NCBI GenBank assembly: GCA_021442455.1
Contig: JABUSY010000062.1
Location: 1 to 50,174, forward strand
From: Lachnospiraceae bacterium
Lineage (GTDB): Bacteria; Bacillota; Clostridia; Lachnospirales; Lachnospiraceae
Length of the DNA stretch: 50,174 nucleotides
Reading direction: 5' to 3'
The notes under the pieces were generated by a model. It saw only the letters and a list, made by a program, of their open reading frames with translations. It searched no databases and was not told where the DNA came from. The position numbers and the translations under genes are program-made. Shown here in pieces: positions 1 to 9,267 of this stretch (within the stretch, counting starts at the first letter, position 1; each line of letters begins with the position of its first letter).

Positions 1-92
1 ACACTTAGAGAGATTCCTGCATTTTCATTATTTATATGATAATACATGTAGTATATTTTACAAATTTAACACAATACATAGCGAATTACAGC

Positions 93-122
93 TTGACAAT
101 GAGGGATGAATCAATATATAAT
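93..122 (+). promoter_or_regulatory. Sigma-A type promoter for greA-lysS
   Basis: A perfect TTGACA (93-98) is followed after 18 bases by a perfect TATAAT (117-122). It lies about 65 bases before the greA start and is the only strong promoter seen ahead of the greA-lysS pair. Transcription should start near 129. Confidence 0.75.
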
Positions 123-187
123 ACCATGATTGTTAAGATAGATCAGGACTATACTTTCTTCTTATTTAGGAAAGGACAACGGAGAAA

Positions 188-670
188 ATGGAAGAGAAAA
201 AAAATATATTAACTTATGCAGGTTTGCAAAGGTTGGAGGAAGAGCTTCATGATCTAAAAGTGAATAAAAGAAAAGAAGTGGCAGAGACAATTAAAGAAGC
301 TAGAGAGCAGGGTGATTTGTCTGAGAACGCTGAGTATGATGCTGCGAAAAACGAACAGAGAGATATCGAAACACGTATCGAAGAACTGGAAAATATCTTA
401 AAGAATGTAGAAGTAGTCGTAGAAGATGAAGCTGATACAGATAAAATTAACATTGGATGTAGGGTTGGGGTTTTTGATATGGAGTATGAAGAGGAGATGG
501 AGTTTTTCATCGTCGGTTCCACAGAGGCCAATAGCCTAAAGGGTAAGATTTCCAATGAATCTCCGGTGGGACGTGCGCTGATTGGCGCTAGGGTGGGAGA
601 TATTGTGCATGTTGAATCTCCTTCCGGAGCCATGGAGTATAAGATATTAACTATCCAAAAAAATATCTGA
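188..670 (+). CDS. greA: Transcription elongation factor GreA
   Basis: GreA binds the secondary channel of RNA polymerase and stimulates cleavage of the backtracked transcript. The 160-residue product has the normal family length. An N-terminal antiparallel coiled coil (about residues 1-75) carries the conserved tip region EAREQGDLSENAEYDAA with its acidic residues. A C-terminal FKBP-like domain follows, with GSTEANSLKGKISNESPVG. GGAG stands only three bases before the ATG, with a longer purine stretch (AGGAAAGGA) further up, so the start is acceptable though spacing is unusual. lysS follows after 18 bases, so the two are probably cotranscribed from the promoter at 93-122. The greA-lysS pairing is common in Firmicutes. 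The gene shows no sign of decay. Confidence 0.97.
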   Translation: MEEKKNILTYAGLQRLEEELHDLKVNKRKEVAETIKEAREQGDLSENAEYDAAKNEQRDIETRIEELENILKNVEVVVEDEADTDKINIGCRVGVFDMEYEEEMEFFIVGSTEANSLKGKISNESPVGRALIGARVGDIVHVESPSGAMEYKILTIQKNI

Positions 671-688
671 TTGCTTGAGGGAGGAAAA

Positions 689-2200
689 ATGGAAGAACAG
701 CATAAGCAGCAAAAACAGGCGCAGGAACAGGATATTAACCAATTGTTAAAGATGCGCTGGAAAAAGCTGAAAGGATTGCAGGACAGCGGACATGATCCTT
801 TCCAGATCACGAAATATCATGTAACCTGCCATAGTCAGGATATTAAGGATCATTTCAACACAATGGAAAATCAAGAGGTTTCTGTTGCAGGGCGTATGAT
901 GAGTAAGCGTGTTATAGGAAAGGCATCTTTTTGTGATGTGCAAGATTTAAAGGGAAAAATCCAGTGCTATGTGGCCTGTGATAATGTGGGAGAAGAATCG
1001 TATAAGGGATTTAAGAAGCTGGATATCGGTGATATCCTTGGAATTAAGGGAACTGTGTTTAAAACGAAGACGGAGGAAATTTCAATCTATGTAACCAGTG
1101 TTGTGCTGTTAAGCAAAACTTTACAGATTCTTCCAGAGAAGTTTCATGGTCTGACTAATACAGATCTTCGTTATCGACAAAGATATGTGGATTTGATTAT
1201 GAATACAGAGGTAAAGGATATTTTTATTCAGCGTTCTAAGATCATAAAAAGTATTCGGAAATATTTGGACGGACAGGGTTTCATGGAGGTGGAGACGCCC
1301 ATACTGGTCTCTAATGCGGGAGGTGCGGCAGCACGTCCCTTTGAAACTCATTTTAATGCTTTGAATGAGAATTTTAAGTTAAGAATTTCCCTGGAGCTAT
1401 ATCTGAAACGTCTTATTGTCGGTGGAATGGAGCGAGTATACGAAATCGGGAGAGTGTTCCGGAATGAGGGACTGGATGCCAGACACAATCCAGAATTTAC
1501 TTTGATGGAGCTATATCAGGCGTTTGCGGATTATAAGGCAATGATGCATCTGACGGAGAACTTGTACCGTCATGTGGCGCAAGAGGTTCTGGGAACAACG
1601 AAGATTATATATAACGGCGTTGACATAGATCTTGGAAAATCATTCGAAAAAATTACGATGCTAGATGCGGTGAAAAAGTATGCAGGAGTGGATTTCCGCG
1701 AAATTCATACGCTGGAGGAGGGAAGAATCGCCGCAAGAGAGCATCATGTAAACTTCGAGGAGAGACATAAAAAAGGAGATATTCTGAAGTTATTTTTTGA
1801 GAAGTTTGTAGAAGAGCATCTATTATATCCAACCTTCGTGATGGATTATCCAATCGAGATTTCACCGCTTACAAAGAAAAAAGTGGACAATCCAGAATAC
1901 GTTGAGAGATTTGAGTTCTTCATGAATGGCTGGGAGATGGCAAATGCATATTCTGAACTGAATGACCCAATTGATCAGAGAGAGAGATTCAAAGCACAGG
2001 AAGAACAGCTGGCTCAAGGAGATGAGGAAGCAAATACGACGGATGAAGATTTTTTGAATGCACTAGAGTTCGGAATTCCACCAACAGGGGGAATCGGATT
2101 TGGAATCGATAGGATGTGTATGCTGTTGACAGATACAACAGCGATCAGGGATGTATTGCTGTTTCCGACAATGAAGAAGTTACGATGTTCAGAGAAGTGA
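689..2200 (+). CDS. lysS: Lysyl-tRNA synthetase, class II, catalytic core only
   Basis: Charges tRNA-Lys with lysine in the cytoplasm. The 503-residue product has an N-terminal OB-fold anticodon-binding domain (VAGRMMSKRVIGKASFCDVQ) and a class II core: motif 2 is YEIGRVFRNEGLDARHNPEF and motif 3 is GIGFGIDRMCML near the C-terminus. I chose ATG 689 because GGGAGGAAAA lies directly before it; an in-frame TTG at 671 lacks such a site. The protein ends LLFPTMKKLRCSEK and stops. In several Lachnospiraceae enzymes the chain continues here into a tRNA-binding domain (from memory). That domain is present downstream only as a wreck (2201-2626), so this enzyme appears to have been truncated to the minimal core by a nonsense mutation. 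The catalytic part looks fully intact. Confidence 0.96.
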   Translation: MEEQHKQQKQAQEQDINQLLKMRWKKLKGLQDSGHDPFQITKYHVTCHSQDIKDHFNTMENQEVSVAGRMMSKRVIGKASFCDVQDLKGKIQCYVACDNVGEESYKGFKKLDIGDILGIKGTVFKTKTEEISIYVTSVVLLSKTLQILPEKFHGLTNTDLRYRQRYVDLIMNTEVKDIFIQRSKIIKSIRKYLDGQGFMEVETPILVSNAGGAAARPFETHFNALNENFKLRISLELYLKRLIVGGMERVYEIGRVFRNEGLDARHNPEFTLMELYQAFADYKAMMHLTENLYRHVAQEVLGTTKIIYNGVDIDLGKSFEKITMLDAVKKYAGVDFREIHTLEEGRIAAREHHVNFEERHKKGDILKLFFEKFVEEHLLYPTFVMDYPIEISPLTKKKVDNPEYVERFEFFMNGWEMANAYSELNDPIDQRERFKAQEEQLAQGDEEANTTDEDFLNALEFGIPPTGGIGFGIDRMCMLLTDTTAIRDVLLFPTMKKLRCSEK

Positions 2201-2626
2201 TAGTAAGGCTCAAAAAGTTGTTATGACGGAAAAAGGAATTAAAGACATTGATTTTTTACATGCAAAAATAGAACCGTTGTTAAAAAATGATGAATTTTGA
2301 CACTTGTTCTAAAGCGGATTATCAAGTTGTAAAAATTGAAGCTTGTGAGGAAATTCTAAAAGACTAAGAAATTTTTGAAGTTCACGTTGAATGATGGAAC
2401 AAGATTGTAAACGCATGATTTAAAATGGTATTCACAAGTATTATGAGCCTGAAGAATTGATAAAAAAAATAGCAATTGATATCGTAAATCTAGTATCAAG
2501 CAAGGTGATGTGTATTGATTCTGATGGTATGCTTATTCTGGCAAAGTATATGCAATAAATAGCTGTGAAAAATTGAACCTGCATATAGTAGATGATACAA
2601 TACTTACTGGTGCAAAGTTGTTTTAA
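2201..2626 (+). pseudogene. Decayed tRNA-binding domain (former LysS C-terminus)
   Basis: Reading on from the lysS stop, broken frames give the successive blocks of an EMAP/MetG-beta type tRNA-binding domain: IKDIDFLHAKIEPLL, then FDTCSKADYQVVKIEACEE, then FLKFTLNDGT, then GIHKYYEPEELIKK and IVNL (from 2427), then IDSDGMLILA, and finally LHIVDDTILTGAKLF before a stop. Order and spacing fit one domain of about 110 residues joined to LysS by a linker. At least three frameshifts and several stops separate the blocks, so no protein can be made from it. The blocks are seen directly; the ancestral fusion to LysS is inferred from position and from the known fused architecture. Confidence 0.88.
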
Positions 2627-3779
2627 AAAGATGTAGAGATTGATTTGTATTTCATGAAGGTAGTATGAGAAAAAAAATATGACATTGTTATCTATGCATT
2701 CCAATAGAGAACAGTGTCTTTGATATTTGAGCATAGTTTGGATTTAATACTGAAATAGGACATTTAATACCATTTTCTGTTATAATGATTAATTTTGGAT
2801 GAAAATCTTATCTAAATTCCCTAGAAATCAAATTCTTGACACACGAAGAGGAAAATAAATGTGGATATTTATTTTTCACAGTCGTTCTGACGGATATAGG
2901 TGTTTAAAACAGCAGTATTGATAGAGAATAAAAAGTGTTTTTTATTTTATGTTTGCATTGTGATGAATGAGTGTGATAAATTGTGAGTTTACTGGCTTTA
3001 CTAATCTGAAGTGGGATGTTTAAAAGTATTGCAACAATCAGCTTTATTTGGATGATTTGTGATATTGAAGATGGTTTTGGAGAACCTATGATAGTTTACA
3101 GATAAACTAAAGGTTAGCAGCTGCCAACGATGCGGATATTCAATAAGGAGATTTCGCGGATATAGAGGATTCAATTATTTCTTTTCTTGAGAAAAATATT
3201 TTGCTACGATCTGTATCGCACTGAAGGTGTTGAAAGGTATAAACTGTGTTATAATGGCCAGAAACAATGCGGTTTTTTATTTCACAGATGCAGGAGAGTT
3301 GTGAGTGCCTTTCAAAAAGATATGGAAATGAGCAAAGAAAAAAGCATTATAGTCAACTGTTATGATAGTGTTCATTGCGAATTATAACTATGCTAACCAC
3401 AATAATTAAAAAAATTTATGCGAATGTGCATGCAGATAACGGTGTATCTGTTGTCATGATAAGATCAGCTTATGACTTTAAACTTTGTTGTATGTAATTC
3501 AATTAGATTTTACATTAAAAGTTGATATGAACTCACGCTGAGGCAACAGGGCAGCCAAATTTTAGTACCACGTTATTGTTGCCAAACAGGTTATATAAAT
3601 CAGTTTATCGGTAAAGATAATGCATATATGATGCTGGGTTATAAATGATGAGAATTATTCGAACGATTTTTGCAGAAAATTAATATCAATGCTATTTGCA
3701 AGAGAACAAATATTAATATGGTATTTATAGGTTCTATGAATTTAACAATAATAACATTTACATTTAAAGGAAGAGAAGG
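2627..3779 (+). other. Degenerate DNA, no gene recognised
   Basis: About 1.15 kb with stops in every frame. The longest open stretch is 3187-3387 (66 codons, + strand, no convincing ribosome binding site), whose translation I do not recognise. Short protein-like runs occur in shifting frames (for example around 3400-3470), which suggests at least one further decayed + strand gene. I cannot name it. Confidence 0.5.
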
Positions 3780-4570
3780 TTATTTAAAAAACAGAAGAAT
3801 ACAAAGGTGGCTATCAATATTCTGGTAGTGACAAGTCTGATAATGATTCTTGCAAGATCTGGTTTTGAAGTGAATTCAGTAATAACAAACTTAAGTATAA
3901 AATCAAGTGCTACTTCAAACTCTTCCAGTTCTGAGCAGGTTTCATTAGCAGTAGGTGGTGAGCTGTCATTGAGGTGTAGAGTATTGTCATTTTACTTACT
4001 CATGGATGATTATAGTGGTATAGGAAAAAGTACTATATTTCCTTGCATATGCACCGCTTGCGAAGATTGATGAGCACGGAGACTGTTATTTCGGACTTGA
4101 AAAATCTGATTTATCCCTGTGTCGTTTACAATGGAGTACAGTGCTTGGATGGAATAGTTTTCAATGCAGATGTGTTACAGTGAAACGTTTAAAATTCTTT
4201 TAAAAAACTATCCAATACGAGTTTGACGTACTTGTGGTATGTGTAAAGCTTTGTAAAAACAGATAAGAAAACGTTTATAATTCATTTAGCAGAATGAACA
4301 AGCTAGCTGCTTTATGCATTTTAGAATAACTGTGGTTGTATATCGTCTAAGGCCATTATGAAGACAATGGAGCAGAGTGGTGTAATAATATGTGCATATT
4401 GTGGGAACTGATTTGTATGTTAAAAGTGATATGGAGGAGGGGAGCTACAGAATTTTGAAAATAGAAAAAAGGAAAATAAGAAATATTGTCATGCTGATGA
4501 AGAGTTGGAAGATTATAATTTAGTAACCTGAAAAATGATTTGGAGATGAATATCATGTGTAGGAGGCGTT
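3780..4570 (+). pseudogene. Decayed oligopeptide-binding lipoprotein (OppA-like)
   Basis: Relic of a family 5 extracellular solute-binding protein. A hydrophobic leader with a Ser/Thr/Asn-rich stretch (about 3807-3950) resembles a lipoprotein signal and linker. It is followed by AVGGE in the first strand position, AYAPLAKIDEHGDCYFGLEK (about 4050-4110), and in another frame YNGVQCLDGIVFNADVL (about 4130-4180). The last two match the family pattern of 'YDPLVRIDENGxxxPGLAES' and 'RDGVKWHDGxPFxADDV'. The rest of the expected 500 or more residues is not readable and the space to oppC is too short, so large deletions have occurred. It lies directly upstream of the oppC, oppD and oppF relics in the usual order. 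Confidence 0.68.
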
Positions 4571-4689
4571 AATCTTTACTGAAATTGATAGATATTTTAA
4601 TCCATTGTTTGATATGATTTATACTATGATCAATATTATTTCATCAGAATTCTCTCAAAACGGATTTGTCCAATACCTTTGCAAGTGCT

Positions 4690-5210
4690 TTTTTGAGGAA
4701 TATTTGAGATGGACAGATTCATATAGACGTGATTATCTCTTGCATGAATTATTTTAGGAAGCCAAATGTGTATTCGGCATGGTTGCTGATGTTTTGCTAG
4801 GATTAATCACCGGATGTTTAGGTGTTCTTTCGGGTATATTAATTATGAGATGTAGCTATACAGATACAATAATTTTTATTATTGTAATCAGCTGAATAAT
4901 TTAGAAATTTTTTATTGAAGTCGTTCTTGAACTGAGTTTTGTTCTGATATCGAATTGTACTTGTATTGTTACATAAAGATGCTTAGAGTATTAGAAAAAG
5001 GAATACTTTTCCAATATCTCCTGTCGAATAACGTTTCCTCTATGGTATGAAAATTTTTATGTCTTTATGAGGAAATATGATTTCAGAAAAGTATTCCTAT
5101 AGTTTCAGAAGTGAATTAATGCTTTCGTTTGTAGTGTATGCTTAATTTTAATATTTTAGAAGCGTACTTAGAGATTCTCTGGATCCTAGGTTAATGGGAC
5201 GATTTAATGA
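4690..5210 (+). pseudogene. Decayed peptide ABC transporter permease (OppC/DppC-like)
   Basis: Broken frames read TDSYRRDYLLHELF, then GMVADVLLGLITGCLGVLSG (about 4778-4840), then a TDTIIF stretch, and end with SVLRDSLDPRLMGRF (about 5160-5205). These match the OppC pattern: 'GTDxxGRDxxSRVLYG', the first long membrane segment, and the highly characteristic C-terminal 'GDGLRDALDPRLK'. Stops and frameshifts interrupt every segment, and the middle is shorter than a full permease. An oppB relic is expected just before it, but I could not recognise one. Confidence 0.75.
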
Positions 5211-5973
5211 GGGGAAAATTACTGGAAGTATAGACCTGGCCTTTCTATCTTTCTTTAGCATGTGTCGAAGAAGTGAAGGAAAAGGGATTGTTTCGGTAGT
5301 CGCTAGATTTGGTTATTAATGCAGATTATAACGAAGCTCTCAGTAGAAAATTATTGGAAGGATAATTTTGTTTAATGGTCGGGTGGTTATTAAAATGGAA
5401 TAAGGAAGAAATGAGGTGTGTTAGAGAGGGGGAAGAGATCGCCCTACTGTTTCAGAAACCTATGACAGCTTGAATTCCTGTTTTTACAGTTGGCGAAATA
5501 TTTCACAGAAGTTATTCGTACACATTCAAGCTTAAATAAAAAATGTGTAAACACGGTATTAAAGCATTTGCATGATCAAGAATGAAGAATTATCACTTTG
5601 CAATGTTTGGTGAAATGCAGCCAAGTGTTTGTATGTAGTTGGCTGTAATTCAAAAGAATATTGCTGATGAATCTGCAATAGCATCAGATGTTATGATGCT
5701 ATTGCAAGTAATGAAACTTTTGCAAATTATAATTTATAACCTTGGGGCTTTTAAAAAAGTTATGTAATCTTCGCTGACCAGGTGAGCAAATTTGGAAAAA
5801 CAGAAGAAATTATAACGAATCGGAAGTATTCTTATACGCTTGGATGGTTGGATTTAGATCTTAGTTTTGATCACAATAAAAGTGAAGAATTTAATCTGTT
5901 TGTTTCTGTCAAGATACAAGTATATAGCAGAGAAGAAAACGGAGAACAAAAGCTGCGTCAGATGGAGGAATGA
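5207..5973 (+). pseudogene. Decayed peptide ABC transporter ATPase (OppD-like)
   Basis: An ATG at 5207 opens MRGKLLEV. Then, in shifting frames, come GRIILFNGRVVIKME, IALLFQKPMTA and PVFTVGEIF (about 5445-5500; compare the OppD Q-loop '[22 protein letters not shown]'), a remnant of the signature and Walker B region, and finally an open C-terminal piece (5782-5973). That piece reads QVSKFGKTEEIITN, then KYSYTLGWLDLDLSFDH, the diagnostic OppD/OppF tail. The Walker A motif is no longer readable. The gene would have coupled ATP hydrolysis to peptide import with its OppA, OppC and OppF neighbours. Confidence 0.85.
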
Positions 5974-6680
5974 TTTTAGTAATATGACACAGAGAGATAA
6001 GCATAAATGAGAGAATAAGTTCATAGGATAAAAAGCTTAAAAGTTCGTTATACAGAAGCAAAAAAATTTAACAAAAAACTTATCTGTTTCTCAAAAATTT
6101 CATAACCAAGAGCAGATCGTAAAAGTTGAAAATGTAGTGAGTTTCAAAAAAGTAATGATTTTAGGTTGGCTTGAAAAATCAGGTTGTTGACAAGCGATAA
6201 TTTAAGAAAAAGTATTTTTAAAATTTATCATACGACAAGCAGGTTGTTTTTTATCACGATATATTACAATTGTTCAATTCGTAATTCCAGCCGTATCTCA
6301 TAAAGCTGCAAATGATTTTCAGAATTCATATAATTCATCGGTTTGTAGAGTTCTGAAAGAAACTTCCACAGCGGGAGAAAACATATAGTTTTGTAGAGAT
6401 AAAAGAAAGGACCAATGAAATTTTGTTTAAGTGAACCTTTTGATCAAAATGAGTGAAAAGTTGTGAGCATTATTTATCTGGGCAGATAGTTGAGTTGATG
6501 AAATCGAATGAACTTTATAATACTTTGATACATCCATATACGATTGCGCATTATTATGTTTTACAGGGAGAGGTGTCAAATTCGATGAATGAGCCTTATC
6601 GGGCTGTTTATTTAATCCCTGTTGTCTATAATACCATGAAAGTTTTACCGTGTATCTATAACTGCGTCAGTGCTTATTAG
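5974..6680 (+). pseudogene. Decayed peptide ABC transporter ATPase (OppF-like)
   Basis: Around 6125-6260 the frames read SFKKVMILGWLEKSGC, then a run equivalent to 'KSILKxYxPTSGRVFYHD', which is the Walker A region and following strand of OppF with the lysine and threonine lost. The C-terminal tail (6453-6680) still reads LSGQIVELMKSNELYNTLIHPYT, interrupted relative to the family only by substitutions (compare 'YLGKIVELAxSDELYxNPLHPYT'). A cysteine-containing run near 6790 (CTFCEYFC) may be the remnant of the usual OppF zinc-like tail. It follows the oppD relic directly. Confidence 0.8.
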
Positions 6681-7289
6681 GGTTTAACGCGTTTCATTAG
6701 CAGTTGTGAACTGAAATGATCATAACACGGCGCGATGAAGGGTCTGTTCAGTTTGGAAGGAATTGATTGTTACAATATGAAGGATTGCACATTCTGTGAA
6801 TATTTCTGTCAGATGGAGAAAACGGAAGAGAAAATATTTTCTCGTATATTATAGAAAGATCAAGCATCTAAGAGAAGATTGGAATATGAATGCTATTTCA
6901 ATTAAGGATAGCAATATTGGCGGCGTTTCGGGCGAATATTATTATGGTTTGAATCGTATATTTATCTCTAGCAGATTGTATGATGATTGTTCGCACGGAT
7001 TTCACAGGCTGGAGGTTTTTCCAAGATCGAGACAAATTGAATAAGATATGAGATATTGGCATTGAGAAACCAATTACGAGAGTTAACATGAGCGTTGTTT
7101 TAGTGCTTTGATTAGTATAATTTAAAATATTTGTCATCCTGGATGTGAGCAGGAATTCCTCTAAGTTCAGAAGAAGTTTCAGGGGTACTGAACTCTATTC
7201 AGATGTGAATGTTATAGATAAAAATCGGATATATACATTTGCATAGATGTAAAATAGAAATTTTATCTGCTATACCGATGTCGGTATTA
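6681..7289 (+). other. Degenerate DNA between the opp relics and a minus-strand relic
   Basis: No gene recognised. An 82-codon open frame on the + strand (6796-7044) overlaps a 79-codon open frame on the other strand (6898-7137). Neither has a good ribosome binding site or a recognisable product. Confidence 0.45.
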
Positions 7290-7600
7290 ATTATCTGGAT
7301 CTAGATTGATTTCACTTGTTTAAAGAATATTGGCGTTATCAGACTTCCGGGGGCGGTTATATTTGATGGCGTTTTCCAACACATTGATAAACATTCGATG
7401 ATATTGATAATGAAGAGTTTGGATGTAGCGAATAAGCGATATTATCAGGAGAGAGACAGGGGATATGCCAACTGCTTTTCTTCTGGGAGTTCATTTGGAA
7501 AATATTAATTTCCTTGAGAGAAGATTATGAGTCATGAGGGTGTCCATTGTGCTTGCCAGCAGGTCAATGCTGATCTTTGTGGTCTTGACAGTCGTTGCTT
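7290..7600 (-). pseudogene. Decayed sensor histidine kinase, ATPase end
   Basis: On the minus strand, bases 7391-7350 read FINVLENAIKYNR, an unmistakable N-box of the HATPase_c domain of histidine kinases ('NLLxNAIKYN'). Sequence upstream on the same strand should hold the dimerisation and phosphoacceptor part, but I cannot read an H-box with confidence. The response regulator relic lies directly ahead on the same strand, the usual two-gene arrangement. Confidence 0.65.
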
Positions 7601-7888
7601 CTGCCATTCGGTTTGGTGAAATTGTCCGGAATCGTATTTCAGGAAACAATAATTAGCACTCGCAATTCGGCGTTCTTTTCAAGAATCCGGTAAGCTATCC
7701 TGCTTGGACAGTTTTAGATTTAAGATCAATTAAATCGTTATGCATTATACCGTCAAGCTCCAAACGCCTGTTCGCTGTTATAAATGAAGTTCACAGAGTA
7801 ATTTTGCTTGCGCAGCCACTTGGGATATTGCAGCGTGCAAAAGGTATTTCATTTTTTACTAAAAGCAGTTTCATGGGCAGAATTCTCA
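7601..7888 (-). pseudogene. Decayed response regulator receiver domain
   Basis: The minus strand reads MKLLLVKNEIPFA from 7874 (compare 'MKLLLVEDExxLA'; an earlier ATG lies at 7888). Then comes a run with NDLIDLKSKTVQAGLP that corresponds to the phosphoacceptor region 'YDLIILDLKLPxxDG', and then RILEKNAELRVLIIV (about 7688-7641), the beta-4 strand ('RxxxxxxPVLMLTA'). The phosphoacceptor aspartates and the output domain are not intact. Together with the kinase relic it forms a dead two-component system. Confidence 0.65.
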
Positions 7889-8050
7889 TTTTTGATTTTG
7901 AGTAAAATATCTGTTTGAGTTACACCGATCGTATATCGCTTTCGATGTTAGCTTAAGTTTTATTTTGTAACCATTTTCTTTTGTGTTATACTCCATTTTA
8001 TAAACATTTTAATACCGTGTATTCACCAAAGTCCGGAAGCTATAAAAATT

Positions 8051-8084
8051 GTGAACAGAAGCTTCCATGGAAGCTTTTGTTCAC
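8051..8084. repeat. 34-base near-perfect palindrome
   Basis: GTGAACAGAAGCTTCC (8051-8066) is the reverse complement of 8069-8084 except for one position, with only AT between. There is no T run on either side, so it is not a typical terminator. It lies just upstream of the minus-strand two-component relic. It could be an operator, a decayed bidirectional terminator or a mutation-generated palindrome. Confidence 0.75.
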
Positions 8085-8366
8085 TGTCGATAAATTAAAT
8101 CTAACTTCATTTCACTGATAATAAAGTGTCGATCTGACTAACTAAAGTCTTAAAAATTTTCCATAGAGACATACTTGATAGTTACAGAAAAGATATACAC
8201 ACTATCTATGAATGCTGTGACACAGGGTGAAACTCTCATGGTTTTGAAAATAATTAAATTTTTATACTTTAGATCTTAAAATAATTTATTAATGCAATTG
8301 CATCATTGAGATGCAGTAGATTATTGTGAAAAATTTCCAAAATAAAATTTATTTTTGTTTAATATG

Positions 8367-8394
8367 TTGACTCGTTGTTTAAATATGGTAATAT
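8367..8394 (+). promoter_or_regulatory. Candidate promoter retained upstream of decayed DNA and the MFS gene
   Basis: TTGACT (8367-8372) and TAATAT (8389-8394) are separated by 16 bases. The nearest intact gene is the transporter 870 bases downstream, with only degenerate DNA between. It may be a leftover of a dead gene or may still drive the transporter through a long leader. Confidence 0.5.
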
Positions 8395-9267
8395 GAAATT
8401 ATTAGGTACAGCATATCTTTAATTGAAGTTAGATGGCAGAGAAAAGCCTTAAATTAGTAAATAGAATGTATTTGCTGTTGCTAACATCGTTAAGTATGAA
8501 AGTTATCGTTTGGAATTATAAAGGCTACATTTTAATCACTGTTAAACGAATGCTTTAGATACACAATAATTCATAGCTGTTTCGGAAGTATTCGTAATTC
8601 GGTTTGGTAGTTTATTTACGTGCATATTAGTGTAAATATACATGTCGGGAGTTTCAGTGATCTATATTTCATACTCCATTCATACAGTTTTTTCTGCTAC
8701 GATTGATAGAGTGGAAGAAATCACTGCGCTATAAGCTGAAAAATTGATAGAGTTTTATGAAATATTGAATGATGCGAGCAGTGATTTGACGGACTAAAAG
8801 TAGTTTGGGATATACAAATTGCTTATTGTCTATACTGATTTATTATGAATTCTGCCAAGGAACATTAAATGCGATTTTTCAGTGTTATGATCACAGATAG
8901 TTGAAAGTAACTGTTATTGTAAAAATCGTTATCTGAAGGATTGTCGAAACAAATAATGTAACGGTATCTTTAAGTTGTTCAAAAAGTTGAGGATAGGAGA
9001 AAATATTTGATGCAAGAGTGTTGATTGTAAACTTTCACCTCAATATCGCTAGCGAAAAGGAATTGATAGTGTGACCGAAGAGAAGAAAAATATTGCAAAA
9101 CGCATAGAAAAACTTTTGGATATAAGCAACAATTGTTGATGTTCAATAAGAGCCTGATGGATGATACGAGCAATATATTTCATAGTTATGGGATCAGCGA
9201 CTGGAGATATTTAGAATATAGAAATGGATTGATGCTTTATGAACGGAGAAATAAGGGGGGATATAAA
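8395..9267 (+). pseudogene. Decayed unknown gene upstream of the MFS transporter
   Basis: Stops interrupt all frames, but protein-like runs occur on the + strand towards the end: EEKKNIAKRIEKLLDISNN (about 9079-9138), then GISDWRYLEYRNGLMLYERR (about 9190-9250). The last piece runs without a stop, in the same frame, into the transporter start. This looks like the 3' end of a former upstream partner in the same operon. I do not recognise the family. Confidence 0.45.
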
